Below the pieces are notes generated by a model. That model saw only the letters and a program-made list of their open reading frames with translations, was not told the origin of the DNA and ran no database searches. Position numbers and translations under genes: made by a program. From Thalassotalea sp. 273M-4 (lineage in GTDB: Bacteria > Pseudomonadota > Gammaproteobacteria > Enterobacterales > Alteromonadaceae), in the NCBI RefSeq assembly GCF_041410465.1, contig NZ_CP166961.1, forward strand, positions 1,302,001 to 1,366,000: 64,000 nucleotides of DNA, given 5' to 3'. Positions 28,710 through 39,603 of this stretch are shown here, piece after piece. Positions within the stretch are counted from its first letter, which is position 1. Every line of letters begins with the position of its first letter.

Positions 28710-28774
28710 GTATCTGCGTTCTAGCAGTACAATGAGCCTAGATTACTATACCAATACTATTTGGTGTTTTTATT

Positions 28775-28794
28775 GGGCTTGAGGCCCTTTTTTT
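28775..28794 (+). terminator. Second, weaker terminator just before rimP
   Basis: GGGC and GCCC form a 4-bp G/C stem with a 5-nt loop before a T7 run, ending about 18 bp before the rimP start. CCAATA (28751-28756) could instead pair with TATTGG (28771-28776) and disrupt it. Confidence 0.5.
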
Positions 28795-28811
28795 GTTTTT
28801 GGAGAATCTGA

Positions 28812-29267
28812 TTGAGCAAGTTTGAACAAAAGTTAACTGAGATGTTACGTCCTACCGTAGAAATGACCGGAAGAGAATTGCTGGGTGTTGAATATATTAG
28901 TGCCGGTAATCACTCAGTATTGCGTTTATTCATTGATCATGAAAATGGCATAGATGTCGACGATTGTGCGGATGTTTCTCGCCAGGTCAGTGCGGTATTA
29001 GATGTTGAAGATCCAATTAGCACCGAGTATAGCCTAGAGGTTTCATCTCCTGGCGTTGACAGACCTTTGTTTAGCAAAGAGCATTATGAAAAAGTGCTAG
29101 GTGAAACTGTTGAAGTAAAACTGGCGATGCCATTAAATGGCCGTCGTAAGTTTAAAGGTTTACTTGAAGCCATTGAAGGCGACAATTTAATTGTGGTCGT
29201 TGATGGTCAAGATTATGAGTTACCGATAGGTAACATTGACAAAGCAAATTTAGTGGCAAAGTTTTAA
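28812..29267 (+). CDS. rimP: Ribosome maturation factor RimP
   Basis: A 151-residue factor required for 30S subunit maturation. The N-terminal domain shows the VSRQVSAVLDVEDPI region (about 55-70) and the following SLEVSSPGVDRPL motif (~77-89). The C-terminal Sm-like domain covers ~90-150. The TTG start is preceded by GGAG 7 nt upstream. It is the first coding gene of the rimP-nusA-infB-rbfA-truB operon; nusA begins 112 bp later. Confidence 0.96.
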   Translation: MSKFEQKLTEMLRPTVEMTGRELLGVEYISAGNHSVLRLFIDHENGIDVDDCADVSRQVSAVLDVEDPISTEYSLEVSSPGVDRPLFSKEHYEKVLGETVEVKLAMPLNGRRKFKGLLEAIEGDNLIVVVDGQDYELPIGNIDKANLVAKF

Positions 29268-29379
29268 GCCATAAATGAACACCATCAGAATATGTTAATA
29301 GCATTGTCTGGTCAGAGCTTGGTCAAAGTAAATGGTCAACATATTCTAAGCAGAATTAAAAGAAGTGAGGCAATAAAGG

Positions 29380-30873
29380 ATGAGTAAGGAAATATTACTG
29401 GTAGTAGATGCTGTATCGAATGAGAAAGCATTACCTCGTGAAAAAATTTTTGAAGCAATGGAAACTGCGCTGGAAACAGCAACGAAGAAAAAGTATGAAG
29501 GCGATATTTTGGTTCGTGTTGAAATCGACCGTGCAACCGGCGATTTTGATACTTTCCGTCGTTGGTTAGTTGTTGCAGACGACGCTGAAACTGAAAATCC
29601 TTATGCTGAAATCGGTTTGTCTGCGGCTCAATATGAAGATGAAACAATTGGTCTGGGCGATTACGTAGAAGACCAAATTGAATCGGTTAAATTTGACCGT
29701 ATCACCACGCAAACGGCCAAGCAAGTTATCGTACAAAAAGTACGTGAAGCTGAGCGTTCTAAAGTGGTTGAAGAATATCAAGATCAACTGGGTGAAATCA
29801 TTACCGGTGTGGTGAAAAAAGCCAGTCGTGAAAGTATTGTTCTCGATCTTGGTAATAATGCAGAAGCGGTTATTTTTCGCGATGAAATGTTACCTCGTGA
29901 AGTATTCCGTCCAGGTGATCGTGTTCGTGGCTTATTGTACGACATTAAACCAGAAGCACGTGGTGCACAGTTATTTGTAAGCCGTGCAAAACCTGAAATG
30001 TTGATTGAACTTTTCCGCGTTGAAGTGCCAGAAATTGGTGAAGAAATGTTGGAAATCAAAGGTGCTGCCCGTGACCCGGGTTCTCGTGCCAAAATCGCCG
30101 TAAAATCAAATGACAAACGCATCGATCCTGTTGGTGCGTGTGTTGGTATGCGAGGTTCTCGTGTCCAAGCAGTGTCAGGTGAACTTGGCGGCGAACGTGT
30201 AGACATCGTGTTATTCGATGACAACCCTGCACAATTTGTAATTAATGCGATGGCACCTGCTGAAGTTGCCTCGATTATAGTGGATGAAGATTCAAACACC
30301 ATGGATATCGCTGTAGAAGAGGGCAACCTTGCTATGGCAATAGGTAAAAGCGGTCAAAACATTCGTTTAGCTAGCCAATTAACAGGCTGGGAATTGAATG
30401 TAATGACAGTTGAAGATATGAAAGCAAAACACGACGCTGAAAATGACAAAGTGTTATCGCTATTCACCGAAAAATTAGATATTGATGACGATTTTGCCAC
30501 CATGTTGGCCGAAGAAGGCTTTTCTTCTCTTGAAGAAATAGCTTATGTACCGGTTGAAGAGTTATTGCAAATTAGCGGTTTAGATGAAGAAACCGTTGAA
30601 GAATTGCGAGAGCGAGCGAAAGCGGCGTTAACCACCCAGGCCTTGGCATCAGAAGAGTCATTAGAAGATGCTGAGCCAGCAGATGATTTATTAAATCTTG
30701 AAGGTTTAGATAAGCATTTAGCCTACGTATTGGCAAGTCGTGGCGTGATCACGCTAGAAGATTTAGCCGACCAAGGCATAGACGATATCTCGGATATTGA
30801 AGAGCTTGATGAAGAAAAAGCGGGCGAGCTTATCATGGCTGCTCGAAATATTTGCTGGTTTAATGAAGAATAA
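29380..30873 (+). CDS. nusA: Transcription termination/antitermination factor NusA
   Basis: A 497-residue RNA-polymerase-binding factor that modulates pausing, termination and antitermination. The N-terminal polymerase-binding domain covers ~1-125, S1 ~135-200 and the two KH domains ~230-345 ([21 protein letters not shown]). Two C-terminal acidic repeats (~365-430 and ~440-497) are characteristic of the proteobacterial form, which binds the alpha C-terminal domain and lambda N. The ribosome-binding site AAAGG lies just before ATG. infB follows after 24 bp. Confidence 0.98.
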   Translation: MSKEILLVVDAVSNEKALPREKIFEAMETALETATKKKYEGDILVRVEIDRATGDFDTFRRWLVVADDAETENPYAEIGLSAAQYEDETIGLGDYVEDQIESVKFDRITTQTAKQVIVQKVREAERSKVVEEYQDQLGEIITGVVKKASRESIVLDLGNNAEAVIFRDEMLPREVFRPGDRVRGLLYDIKPEARGAQLFVSRAKPEMLIELFRVEVPEIGEEMLEIKGAARDPGSRAKIAVKSNDKRIDPVGACVGMRGSRVQAVSGELGGERVDIVLFDDNPAQFVINAMAPAEVASIIVDEDSNTMDIAVEEGNLAMAIGKSGQNIRLASQLTGWELNVMTVEDMKAKHDAENDKVLSLFTEKLDIDDDFATMLAEEGFSSLEEIAYVPVEELLQISGLDEETVEELRERAKAALTTQALASEESLEDAEPADDLLNLEGLDKHLAYVLASRGVITLEDLADQGIDDISDIEELDEEKAGELIMAARNICWFNEE

Positions 30874-30897
30874 GCTCGAGCAAGGAGAAATTATTAC

Positions 30898-33558
30898 ATG
30901 ACAGATGTAACTGTAAAACAACTCGCTACCGAAATTGGTACAGACGCAGACCGTTTGGTGGCTCAACTTGCCGATGCCGGCATTAAAAAAACGGCAAGTG
31001 ACAATGTCACAGAACAAGAAAAAGAAACATTACTAGAGTACTTGAAAAAGCAACATGGTGATGAGTCGGGCGCAAAACCAAAGCGCATGACACTAAATCG
31101 TAAAACTAAGTCAACCATCACCACAGGTTCTGGTTCAAAAGCGAAGCAAGTACAAGTAGAAGTGCGTAAAAAGCGTACCTACGTAAAAGCAAGCGACTTA
31201 GAATTAAAAGCGCAAGCAGAAGCCGAAGCGAAAGCGCAAGCCGAAGCTGAAGCAAAAGCTAAAGCAGAGGCGGAAGCAAAAGCCAAAGCGGCTGCCGAAG
31301 CGAAAGCCAAAGCAGAAGCCGAGGCGAAAGCAAAAGCGGAAGCTAAGGCAAAAGCCGACGCTGAAGCGAAAGCCAAAGCCGAGCAAGCTCGTGCGAATAA
31401 ACCTGAAGAAGTTGTTCCTGCAAAAACCAAAGCGGAACAAGAAGAAGCGGATCGTATTCGCCAAGCGCAAGAAGCAGAAGCCGCAGCTAAAGCCGAAGAA
31501 GAAGCGCGTCTATCGGCTGAAGCAGCGAAAAAACTAGCCGAAGAAAACGAAGCTCGCTGGCAAGCACAAGAAGCAGAACGTCGTAAAAAAGAGCAAGAAG
31601 TTGTTCATGTTACTTCGTCTGTATACGCACAAGAAGCGGAAGACAAAGTAGACCAACAAGAAGAAGTTGGTGGCCGTCGTCGTCGCAAGAAAAAGCCTGG
31701 TCAAAAAGAGACTCAAGGCAACCGTCGTGGTAAAGGTAAAGGCAAATCAACTTTAAATGCGCCATCTTCTTTACAACATGGTTTCCAAAAACCAGCGAAA
31801 GCGGTTGAACGTGAAATTCGCATCGGTGAAACCATTTCTGTTGCTGAACTAGCCGATAAAATGGCGGTTAAAGGCGCAGAAGTTGTAAAAGTCATGTTCA
31901 AAATGGGCGCAATGGCAACCATTAACCAAGTTATAGACCAAGAAACAGCAGCCTTAGTTGTTGAAGAAATGGGTCATAAAGTGGTATTGGTGAAAGAAAA
32001 TGCCTTAGAAGAAGCGGTACTTGGCGATCGTGGTCACACCGGTGAAGAAATCACTCGTGCACCAGTGGTTACTATTATGGGGCACGTTGACCATGGTAAA
32101 ACCTCGTTACTTGATTACATTCGTAAATCAAAAGTAGCAGACGCTGAAGCCGGTGGTATTACTCAGCACATTGGTGCGTATCACGTAGATACTGGTCATG
32201 GCATGATCACTTTCTTAGATACGCCAGGTCACGCAGCGTTTACCGCTATGCGTTCACGTGGTGCTAAAGCAACCGATATCGTTATCATTGTTGTTGCAGC
32301 AGATGATGGTGTTATGCCTCAAACAATTGAAGCGATTCAGCACGCAAAAGCGGCCGATGCACCCATTATTATTGCGGTAAACAAAATCGATAAAGAAACA
32401 GCTGATCCAGATCGCGTTAAGAACGAATTAGCACAACACGACGTTATTCCTGAAGAATGGGGTGGTGATACCCAATTTGTTCACGTTTCTGCCAAAGCGG
32501 GTACCAACATTGATGAATTACTTGATGCGGTATTGCTGCAATCAGAAGTATTAGAATTAACGGCTGTCGTTGATAAAATGGCAAACGGTGTGGTTGTTGA
32601 ATCGAAGCTTGATAAAGGCCGTGGTCCAGTTGCTACTGTATTAGTTCAAGAAGGTACTTTACGCCAAGGTGACATCGTTTTATGTGGTCTAGAATATGGC
32701 CGCGTACGTGCGATGCGTGATGAGTTAGGTAAACCAATTGAAGAAGCTGGCCCATCAATTCCTGTTGAAATCTTAGGCTTAAGTGGTGTACCTCAATCAG
32801 GTGATGAAGCGACAGTTGTTAAAGATGAGCGTAAAGCACGTGAAGTTGCGTTATACCGTCAAGGTAAATTCCGTGATGTGAAACTTGCTCGTCAGCAAAA
32901 AGCCAAGCTTGAAAATATGTTTACCGATATGGCTGAAGGCGATGTGTCTGAAGTTAATATCGTATTAAAATCTGACGTACAAGGTTCATTGGAAGCCATT
33001 TCAGATTCATTATTAAAACTGTCTACTGACGAAGTGAAAGTTAAAATTGTTGGCTCTGGTGTTGGTGGTATCACCGAAACGGATGCTTCTCTTGCTGCAG
33101 CTTCAAATGCGATTGTGGTAGGTTTTAACGTTCGTGCGGACGCCGCGGCTCGTAAAGTAATTGAATCTGAAAACCTAGACTTACGCTACTACAGCATCAT
33201 TTATCAATTAATTGATGAAGTTAAGGCAGCGATGAGTGGTTTACTTGCACCAGAATTTAAGCAAGAAATCATTGGTTTAGCGGAAGTTCGTGACGTGTTT
33301 AAATCACCTAAAATCGGTGCTATTGCTGGTTGTATGGTTACCGAAGGTAACATCAAGCGTAGCGCGCCAATTCGTGTTCTACGTGAGAACGTCGTTATTT
33401 ACGAAGGTGAATTAGAATCATTACGTCGCTTTAAAGACGATGTCCAAGAAGTACGTAATGGTACTGAATGTGGTATCGGCGTTAAAAACTATAATGATGT
33501 TAGAGTGGGTGACCAAATCGAAGTATTCGAAACGGTCGAAGTTAAACGCACACTTTAA
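30898..33558 (+). CDS. infB: Translation initiation factor IF-2
   Basis: An 886-residue GTPase that delivers initiator tRNA to the 30S subunit. Residues 1-50 form the IF2 N-terminal fold, and ~100-165 are a low-complexity Ala/Lys/Glu segment followed by charged helices. The G domain begins with GHVDHGKT at 395-402, then DTPGHAAF and NKID, and is followed by domains II-IV with the fMet-tRNA-binding C-terminus. E. coli infB has internal starts giving shorter isoforms; equivalent internal starts are possible here but not obvious. It ends in a strong terminator before rbfA. Confidence 0.98.
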   Translation: MTDVTVKQLATEIGTDADRLVAQLADAGIKKTASDNVTEQEKETLLEYLKKQHGDESGAKPKRMTLNRKTKSTITTGSGSKAKQVQVEVRKKRTYVKASDLELKAQAEAEAKAQAEAEAKAKAEAEAKAKAAAEAKAKAEAEAKAKAEAKAKADAEAKAKAEQARANKPEEVVPAKTKAEQEEADRIRQAQEAEAAAKAEEEARLSAEAAKKLAEENEARWQAQEAERRKKEQEVVHVTSSVYAQEAEDKVDQQEEVGGRRRRKKKPGQKETQGNRRGKGKGKSTLNAPSSLQHGFQKPAKAVEREIRIGETISVAELADKMAVKGAEVVKVMFKMGAMATINQVIDQETAALVVEEMGHKVVLVKENALEEAVLGDRGHTGEEITRAPVVTIMGHVDHGKTSLLDYIRKSKVADAEAGGITQHIGAYHVDTGHGMITFLDTPGHAAFTAMRSRGAKATDIVIIVVAADDGVMPQTIEAIQHAKAADAPIIIAVNKIDKETADPDRVKNELAQHDVIPEEWGGDTQFVHVSAKAGTNIDELLDAVLLQSEVLELTAVVDKMANGVVVESKLDKGRGPVATVLVQEGTLRQGDIVLCGLEYGRVRAMRDELGKPIEEAGPSIPVEILGLSGVPQSGDEATVVKDERKAREVALYRQGKFRDVKLARQQKAKLENMFTDMAEGDVSEVNIVLKSDVQGSLEAISDSLLKLSTDEVKVKIVGSGVGGITETDASLAAASNAIVVGFNVRADAAARKVIESENLDLRYYSIIYQLIDEVKAAMSGLLAPEFKQEIIGLAEVRDVFKSPKIGAIAGCMVTEGNIKRSAPIRVLRENVVIYEGELESLRRFKDDVQEVRNGTECGIGVKNYNDVRVGDQIEVFETVEVKRTL
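31207..31392 (+). repeat. Low-complexity Ala/Lys/Glu repeat inside infB
   Basis: About 60 codons alternate AEA, AKA and KAE units. At DNA level, 12-18-base motifs such as GAAGCGAAAGCCAAAGC recur imperfectly. It encodes a long charged helix between the N-terminal domain and the G domain of IF-2, and could vary in length by slippage. Confidence 0.8.
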
Positions 33559-33575
33559 TCATTAAGTCTTAGTAA

Positions 33576-33601
33576 AATAGGGGCTTAGCCCCTATTTTTT
33601 T
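33576..33601 (+). terminator. Rho-independent terminator between infB and rbfA
   Basis: AATAGGGGC and GCCCCTATT form a perfect 9-bp stem with a TTA loop, followed by a T run. rbfA starts 13 bp later, so read-through or antitermination must feed rbfA-truB. Confidence 0.9.
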
Positions 33602-33613
33602 CCGGAGTCTGAT

Positions 33614-34027
33614 ATGGCCAGAGAATTTTCTCGAACAGATCGAGTTGCACAACAAATCCAGAAAGAAATTGCCGTTATTTTGCAACGAGAAATCAAAGAT
33701 CCTCGTTTAAGCATGTTAACGGTTTCTGCGGTAGAAGTGACTCGTGATTTGGCGTATGCCAAGGTTTTCGTTACCTTTTTTGACGACGACCAAGAAAAAG
33801 TTAACACCTCTTTAGATGTGTTAAATGATGCCGCCGGTTTTATTCGTTCATTGCTTGCTAAGCGTTTACGCGCTCGCATTATGCCAAACCTGCGTTTTCA
33901 ATACGATCAATCATTAGTCGAAGGGGTTCGAATGACCTCTCTTGTTGATAAAGTGATCCGTGAAGACGAAGAAAAAGCCAGCAAGAAAAGCAATGATTCT
34001 GCTGATAACTCACCGCAGGAAGATTAA
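33614..34027 (+). CDS. rbfA: 30S ribosome-binding factor RbfA
   Basis: A 137-residue KH-like protein needed for 16S rRNA 5' end maturation and cold adaptation. The typical opening ([19 protein letters not shown]), the [22 protein letters not shown] block (part of the KH fold) and the [11 protein letters not shown] segment are present. The C-terminal ~20 residues are acidic and Ser-rich. truB starts 4 nt after its stop, indicating tight coupling. Confidence 0.97.
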   Translation: MAREFSRTDRVAQQIQKEIAVILQREIKDPRLSMLTVSAVEVTRDLAYAKVFVTFFDDDQEKVNTSLDVLNDAAGFIRSLLAKRLRARIMPNLRFQYDQSLVEGVRMTSLVDKVIREDEEKASKKSNDSADNSPQED

Positions 34028-34030
34028 CTC

Positions 34031-34981
34031 ATGGCAAGGCGTAGAAAAGGTCGTCAGGTCGATGGCATTGTGTTATTGGATAAGCCCTATGACATGTCAT
34101 CAAACCATGCTTTACAAGCTGTAAAACGAATATATTTTGCCAACAAAGCCGGTCATACTGGCGCCTTAGATCCTTTGGCGACGGGTATGTTACCGATTTG
34201 TTTGGGTGAAGCGACTAAATTTTCACAATTTTTATTAGATACCGATAAAACCTATATTGTTACCGCAAAGTTAGGTATTCGCACCACGACCAGCGATGCC
34301 GATGGTGAAGTCGTTGCGCAAAAAGCAGTGAATGTTAGTGAACAAGAACTGATGCAAGCGTTGGATTCTTTTCGCGGTCACTCAAAGCAAGTGCCTTCGA
34401 TGTATTCAGCATTGAAGCACAAAGGTCAGCCTTTATACAAATATGCCCGAGAAGGGATCACGGTAGAACGTGAAGCTCGCGATATCACCGTATTTCAACT
34501 TGATTTGTTGCGCTTTGAAGGCGACGAAGTGGATATGCAAATTCATGTTTCTAAGGGCACCTATATTAGAACCATTGTTGACGATTTAGGTGAGCTGTTA
34601 GGCTGTGGTGCACACGTGAGCATGCTCAGACGTACTAAAGTTGGCCCCTATCCAATTGAAAAAATGGTCACTTTAGAGCAGCTTGAAGCCTTACTTGAGC
34701 AAGCTAAAGCCCAAGATAAGAGCCCTTCAGAGCTGTTAGACCCGTTGCTACTCAATATGGATACGGCTTTGTTTGAATTGCAAGAAGTCAATGTCGACGA
34801 GGAATCTGCCAGATACCTGCAACATGGTAATCCAGTTATGGTAGGTAACTTGCAAGCGCATGATAAAATGCTCAAACTGACTGTCGGTGAACAAAAACGC
34901 TTTATTGGTGTGGGTGAAATTAATCAGGACGGTATGTTGGCACCCAAACGCTTGGTGGTATTGCACACCAACAGCGAGTAA
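34031..34981 (+). CDS. truB: tRNA pseudouridine-55 synthase TruB
   Basis: A 316-residue enzyme that makes pseudouridine 55 in the T loop of tRNAs. The opening [15 protein letters not shown], the catalytic [12 protein letters not shown] with D47, the [22 protein letters not shown] stretch and the [14 protein letters not shown] motif are all diagnostic. It is the last gene of the rimP operon; rpsO has its own promoter directly downstream. Confidence 0.97.
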   Translation: MARRRKGRQVDGIVLLDKPYDMSSNHALQAVKRIYFANKAGHTGALDPLATGMLPICLGEATKFSQFLLDTDKTYIVTAKLGIRTTTSDADGEVVAQKAVNVSEQELMQALDSFRGHSKQVPSMYSALKHKGQPLYKYAREGITVEREARDITVFQLDLLRFEGDEVDMQIHVSKGTYIRTIVDDLGELLGCGAHVSMLRRTKVGPYPIEKMVTLEQLEALLEQAKAQDKSPSELLDPLLLNMDTALFELQEVNVDEESARYLQHGNPVMVGNLQAHDKMLKLTVGEQKRFIGVGEINQDGMLAPKRLVVLHTNSE

Positions 34982-34992
34982 GCTAAAAACAC

Positions 34993-35020
34993 TTGCATTG
35001 CGCGGATTTATTGTTAGAAT
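34993..35020 (+). promoter_or_regulatory. Probable rpsO promoter
   Basis: TTGCAT and TAGAAT are spaced by 16 bp just after truB, with a predicted start near 35027 and a ~70-nt leader to rpsO. In E. coli, S15 represses its own translation in this leader. I cannot confirm a pseudoknot here. Confidence 0.55.
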
Positions 35021-35098
35021 ACGCGCTCTTTAATGTGTCTTGCTGAATTAGTGTTTGGCTCGACATTGATTTTAACTTTTAACACTAAGGTATATATT

Positions 35099-35368
35099 AT
35101 GTCTTTATCTGCTGCTGAAAAAGCTGCAATCGTTGCAGAATACGCTCAAGCTGAAGGTGACACTGGTTCTCCTGAAGTACAAGTTGCTTTGTTAACTACA
35201 CAAATCAACCACCTACAAGGTCACTTCAAAAAGCACATCCACGATCACCACTCACGTCGTGGTCTACTACGTATGGTTAGCCAACGTCGTAAGCTTCTTG
35301 ACTACCTTAAAGGTAAAAACGTTGCACGTTACACTGACCTAATTGCACGTTTAGGCCTACGTCGCTAA
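35099..35368 (+). CDS. rpsO: 30S ribosomal protein S15
   Basis: An 89-residue primary 16S rRNA-binding protein, the usual length. I choose ATG 35099, with AAGG 8 nt upstream, rather than the 22-codon-longer open frame. The [20 protein letters not shown] and [21 protein letters not shown] stretches are hallmark S15 sequence. A strong terminator follows. In E. coli rpsO is directly followed by pnp; here a HAD enzyme gene lies between. Confidence 0.98.
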   Translation: MSLSAAEKAAIVAEYAQAEGDTGSPEVQVALLTTQINHLQGHFKKHIHDHHSRRGLLRMVSQRRKLLDYLKGKNVARYTDLIARLGLRR

Positions 35369-35388
35369 TAAGCACGTACCCAAAACGG

Positions 35389-35417
35389 AAAAAGGAGCCT
35401 ATTGGCTCCTTTTTTTT
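35389..35417 (+). terminator. Rho-independent terminator of rpsO
   Basis: The GGAGCC/GGCTCC stem with A/T extension is followed by a T8 run, about 20 bp after the rpsO stop. Confidence 0.93.
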
Positions 35418-35619
35418 GTCTGCTATTTACTGACTAAAAGTATTGGTATAAGCACCGAGTTTAATGTTTTTTTACTCCGCTTTTTTACTTAGCATCGGTG
35501 AGATCAGGGAATGCGAGGTAATAATTTTCTGTTACCAATTGCTACAACTCTTGGTATAAATAGTTGTTACTATCGTTTTAATCCGTTGCCGCCGTTGCCA
35601 CCAATAAGGAGAAGTATCG

Positions 35620-36270
35620 TTGCTGGCTTTACAACAACGGGACGTGCATTTGTACGATCTCGACAACACCCTTTATCATCCTAAAAATCAAATATTGGAA
35701 CAAATTGGTGCTCGCATGCGCTATTTTCTGAGCCAACAATTAAACATCACATTAGCGCAAGCAAACCAACTTTGTGAGCAGTACTACCTAAAATACGGTG
35801 GTTCAGGTAGAGGAGTGCAACTGCACCATCCTGAAATAGACTTAGAAGAATTTGCTCAATACAGTCATGATGTTGACTTACGACATGTTCAACCCGATCA
35901 ACGATTAAATCTTGCGTTATCTAATTGCTCAAAAACACGCTATGTGTTTACCAATTCCCCGAACACTTATGCGACTCGGGTATTGCAGCATTTAGGCCTT
36001 TATGAGTACTTTGAAGGGGTGTTTTCGGTTGAGCTAACCGACTATAAAATGAAGCCTGATCCGCACGCTTTTCAAACCATATGTCAGCACTTTAATTTTG
36101 CGGCGAATAACGCTGTGATGTATGACGATCAGCCGCTAAACCTAGAGACTGCAAGAGGACAAGGTATGCGTACGGTTTTGGTCAATCGGGACGACCTTAA
36201 GCAGGCAAGTGCATGCTATAGAACCAATGCTTTAGCCGATTTTGTTGAAAAAATGAATCATATTCGATAA
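35620..36270 (+). CDS. HAD-family pyrimidine 5'-nucleotidase-like hydrolase
   Basis: A 216-residue HAD hydrolase. The nucleophile motif is YDLDNTLYHP (D13, D15), motif II is VFTNSP (~109-114), then a conserved KPDPHAF (~145-151) and the acidic motif MYDDQPLNLETA (~167-178). The DNTLY start and short cap match the Sdt1/Phm8-type pyrimidine 5'-nucleotidases that dephosphorylate UMP/CMP. The TTG start has AGGAG 8 nt upstream. It lies between rpsO and pnp, next to the main 3'-5' exonuclease that generates nucleoside diphosphates; a salvage role is a guess. Confidence 0.85.
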   Translation: MLALQQRDVHLYDLDNTLYHPKNQILEQIGARMRYFLSQQLNITLAQANQLCEQYYLKYGGSGRGVQLHHPEIDLEEFAQYSHDVDLRHVQPDQRLNLALSNCSKTRYVFTNSPNTYATRVLQHLGLYEYFEGVFSVELTDYKMKPDPHAFQTICQHFNFAANNAVMYDDQPLNLETARGQGMRTVLVNRDDLKQASACYRTNALADFVEKMNHIR

Positions 36271-36432
36271 ATAATCTGAGTGTTCAATAAAACATCAATA
36301 TGAATTTATAAAAATTATTAATTTGAGCATTTTTATTAGTGGCTTTAAGTCGCTAAGTGCGTATAATTACTTGCGAAATTATATATAAAATGAAACGTAG
36401 GGCGTTGGGCTCTACCATATAAGGAAAAAACA

Positions 36433-38544
36433 GTGACTCCGATTACTAAAACATTTGAGTACGGACAGCATACAGTAACACTAGAAACCGGTGTTATCGC
36501 TCGTCAAGCAACAGCCGCCGTTATGGCCAGTATGGATGATACATCTGTATTAGTATCTGTTGTAGGTAAAAAAGAAGCGGTTGAAGGCCAAGACTTCTTC
36601 CCATTAACGGTTAACTACCAAGAAAAAACATACGCAGCAGGTAAAATTCCTGGTGGCTTCTTCAAACGTGAAGGTCGTCCTACCGAAGAAGAAACCCTAA
36701 CTGCACGTTTAATTGACCGTCCAATTCGTCCTTTATTTCCTGAAGGATTTACCAACGAAGTTCAAATTATCGTTACCGTTGTTTCTGCCAACCCAGAAAT
36801 TGCACCAGACATCATTTCATTATTAGGTACCTCCGCCGCATTAGCGATTACAGGTATGCCTTTTAATGGCCCAGTAGGTGCTGCTCGTGTTGGTTACATC
36901 AACGATAAGTACATATTAAACCCTCTACAATCAGAGCTTGAGCAAAGCAAATTAGATTTGGTTGTAGCTGGTACAGAATCAGCCGTTTTGATGGTTGAGT
37001 CAGAAGCCGACGTATTATCTGAAGAAATTATGCTTGGCGCTGTGGTATACGGCCACGAAGAATCACAAAAAGCGATTAATGCAATCAAAGAGTTTGCTGC
37101 TGAAGTCAATGCGCCATCTTGGAACTGGGAAGCACCAGTGAAAAACGAAGCGTTAACAGCTAAAATCGCTGACCTGGTAACAGAAGATGTGAAACAAGCT
37201 TACCAAATTACGGAAAAAGCCGCTCGTTACGAAAAGATTGCCGAAATTCGCAATGCCCTAGTTGAAAAGTTAGCAGCAGAAGATGACGAATTAAACGTAC
37301 AAGAAGCAAAAGACTTATTCCACGATTTAGAGAAAAAAGTTGTTCGTGAACGCATCACTTCTGGCGCGCCTCGTATCGATGGTCGTGACCCTGAAATGAT
37401 CCGTGCTCTTGATGTGATGACTGGTGTCCTTCCTCGTACTCACGGCTCAGCTGTCTTTACTCGTGGTGAAACCCAAGCATTAGTTACTGCAACCTTAGGT
37501 ACCGCGCGCGATGCACAGCGTGTTGAAACCATCTTAGGTGAAAAAACTGACAACTTTATGTTGCACTACAACTTCCCTCCATACTGTGTGGGTGAAACCG
37601 GTTTTGTTGGTTCTCCTAAGCGTCGTGAAATTGGTCACGGTCGTTTGGCTAAGCGTGGTATTGCCGCGGTGATGCCGTCAATGGAAGAATTCCCATACGC
37701 GGTTCGCGTGGTGTCTGAAATCACCGAATCGAACGGTTCATCGTCAATGGCTTCTGTTTGTGGTACTTCATTAGCACTTATGGATGCTGGTGTACCGATT
37801 AAAGATTCCGTTGCCGGTATTGCGATGGGTCTAGTTAAAGAAGGCGACAGCCACGTTGTTCTTTCTGATATCTTAGGTGATGAAGATCACTTAGGTGACA
37901 TGGACTTTAAAGTAGCTGGTACTCAAAATGGTATTACTGCATTGCAGATGGATATCAAAATTGAAGGTATCACCAAAGAGATCATGCAAACGGCATTGAA
38001 CCAAGCTAAAGGTGCACGTATTCATATCCTAGGTGTTATGGATCAAGCGATTAACTCTGCTCGTGAAGACATCTCTGAGTTTGCTCCTCGCATTCATACA
38101 ATGAAGATCAGCGCAGACAAAATCCGTGACGTAATTGGTAAAGGTGGTGCAACTATTCGCCAACTTACTGAAGAGACCGGCACGACCATTGAAATTGAAG
38201 ATGATGGTACGGTAAAAATCGCGGCAACGTCAGGTGAACAAGCTGAAGATGCGATCAACCGCATCAAGTCTTTAACCGCTGAAATTGAAGTGGGTGCTGT
38301 ATACTCGGGTAAAGTTGTACGCATCGTTGACTTTGGTGCTTTTGTTAATGTACTACCTGGTAAAGATGGTTTGGTTCATATTTCACAAATTGCTGAAGAG
38401 CGTGTGAACAATGTGACTGATTTCCTTTCTGAAGGTCAGGAAGTAACGGTTAAGGTATTGGAAGTTGATCGCCAAGGCCGTGTTCGTTTAAGCATGAAAG
38501 AAGCGGCTGACAAGCCAGCTGCTGATGAAACAGCCGCAGAATAA
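36433..38544 (+). CDS. pnp: Polyribonucleotide nucleotidyltransferase (PNPase)
   Basis: A 703-residue phosphorolytic 3'-5' exoribonuclease and degradosome partner of RNase E. Two RNase PH domains (first ~1-220, second ~310-540) are joined by a helical domain. The metal/catalytic aspartates of the second core are in [13 protein letters not shown] (D483, D489). A KH domain (~551-610, with [13 protein letters not shown]) and an S1 domain (~620-690) follow. It uses a GTG start with AAGGAA upstream. The ~160-nt leader could host the known RNase III/PNPase autoregulation, but I did not identify a convincing long stem. Confidence 0.98.
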   Translation: MTPITKTFEYGQHTVTLETGVIARQATAAVMASMDDTSVLVSVVGKKEAVEGQDFFPLTVNYQEKTYAAGKIPGGFFKREGRPTEEETLTARLIDRPIRPLFPEGFTNEVQIIVTVVSANPEIAPDIISLLGTSAALAITGMPFNGPVGAARVGYINDKYILNPLQSELEQSKLDLVVAGTESAVLMVESEADVLSEEIMLGAVVYGHEESQKAINAIKEFAAEVNAPSWNWEAPVKNEALTAKIADLVTEDVKQAYQITEKAARYEKIAEIRNALVEKLAAEDDELNVQEAKDLFHDLEKKVVRERITSGAPRIDGRDPEMIRALDVMTGVLPRTHGSAVFTRGETQALVTATLGTARDAQRVETILGEKTDNFMLHYNFPPYCVGETGFVGSPKRREIGHGRLAKRGIAAVMPSMEEFPYAVRVVSEITESNGSSSMASVCGTSLALMDAGVPIKDSVAGIAMGLVKEGDSHVVLSDILGDEDHLGDMDFKVAGTQNGITALQMDIKIEGITKEIMQTALNQAKGARIHILGVMDQAINSAREDISEFAPRIHTMKISADKIRDVIGKGGATIRQLTEETGTTIEIEDDGTVKIAATSGEQAEDAINRIKSLTAEIEVGAVYSGKVVRIVDFGAFVNVLPGKDGLVHISQIAEERVNNVTDFLSEGQEVTVKVLEVDRQGRVRLSMKEAADKPAADETAAE

Positions 38545-38595
38545 TTAGCGACGCACTGACCACTCATTGGAAAGTGCGTAATAAGCGTTCTGAAT

Positions 38596-38622
38596 AAGGG
38601 AGGGTTAAATCTCCCTTTTTTT
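38596..38622 (+). terminator. Rho-independent terminator of pnp
   Basis: AAGGGAG pairs with CTCCCTT around an 8-nt loop, followed by a T7 run. Confidence 0.88.
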
Positions 38623-38695
38623 ATATACACATTACAATCATTTTTATTCTGCTAAACTTTTGAAAGAAGCATTAGCATCTTATCTGGGAAATTGT

Positions 38696-39580
38696 GTGAA
38701 AATTAAATCTATAACAGTGTTAGTTGTACTGTCTTTTTTATGTGGTTGTTCCACTACAGATAATTATTTTTCGAATGTCTCCAACCTTATCATTGCTGAA
38801 CCAGCACCGATTAATCAACAAAGTGAAATCGCGTTAGCCCGATTATCAGAAATCATTAACCGGGCCGATGTCAGTCCCGAACAAAAAGCCAGACTGTTTT
38901 ATGATCGTGGCATTATATTTGATAGTGTCGGATTACGTGCGTTAGCTAATTTTGATTTTCAAAGAGCATTAAGATTACAACCAGATATGGTGGAAGCTTA
39001 TAATTTTATCGGTATCCATCACACTCAAAGACAACAGTTTTTGCAGGCGTATGAGGCTTTTGATTCTGCAATAGAACTCGATCCTAATCATCAGTACGCC
39101 TATTTAAATCGTGGTATTGCATTGTATTATGGTGGTCGCCCTAATTTAGCCATAGACGATTTAAATACGTTTAAAGCGCAACAGCAAAATGACCCTTATC
39201 GTAGCGTTTGGTTGTATCTCGTTGAGCAGCAAATCGATGAAAAGGCGGCTCTTACCCGGTTGCAACAAAACTTCAACGCATTGATGCACGATGGTTGGGC
39301 GAATAATATTTTGCGCTTATATCTTGACGATATTTCGGAACAAGAATTCATTCGTTCGATGGCTAAAGACGTTAATAGCCATAAAGAGCTTACCGACAGA
39401 TTGTGCGAAGGTTATTTCTATTTAGGGAAATATTACTTAAACAAAGGCCGAAAAGATCTGGCGGCTGATTATTTTAAATTGGCATTAAGCACCAATGTGT
39501 ATGAATTTGTTGAACACCGATACGCCAAACTAGAACTTGAATTACTTAACGTTAGAATGGGGCCAATACGCGAGCCATAA
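38696..39580 (+). CDS. nlpI: Lipoprotein NlpI
   Basis: A 294-residue outer-membrane lipoprotein, the same length as E. coli NlpI. I choose GTG 38696, which has GGGA upstream and gives a normal signal peptide ending in lipobox LCGC with the lipidated cysteine at residue 18; the longer TTG frame from 38660 would bury it. Four to five TPR motifs follow (for example LRALANFDFQRALRLQPDMVEAYNFIG split across two repeats). E. coli NlpI is an adaptor that brings MepS to the Prc protease and scaffolds peptidoglycan endopeptidases. The position after pnp is as in E. coli. Confidence 0.93.
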   Translation: MKIKSITVLVVLSFLCGCSTTDNYFSNVSNLIIAEPAPINQQSEIALARLSEIINRADVSPEQKARLFYDRGIIFDSVGLRALANFDFQRALRLQPDMVEAYNFIGIHHTQRQQFLQAYEAFDSAIELDPNHQYAYLNRGIALYYGGRPNLAIDDLNTFKAQQQNDPYRSVWLYLVEQQIDEKAALTRLQQNFNALMHDGWANNILRLYLDDISEQEFIRSMAKDVNSHKELTDRLCEGYFYLGKYYLNKGRKDLAADYFKLALSTNVYEFVEHRYAKLELELLNVRMGPIREP

Positions 39581-39603
39581 AGGCGGTATGTTGGTCGGTC
39601 ACT

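Noticed and set aside
31179..31470. Minus-strand ORFs over infB
   Set aside because: Phe/Ala-Ser low-complexity antisense of the repeat region, shadows of infB.
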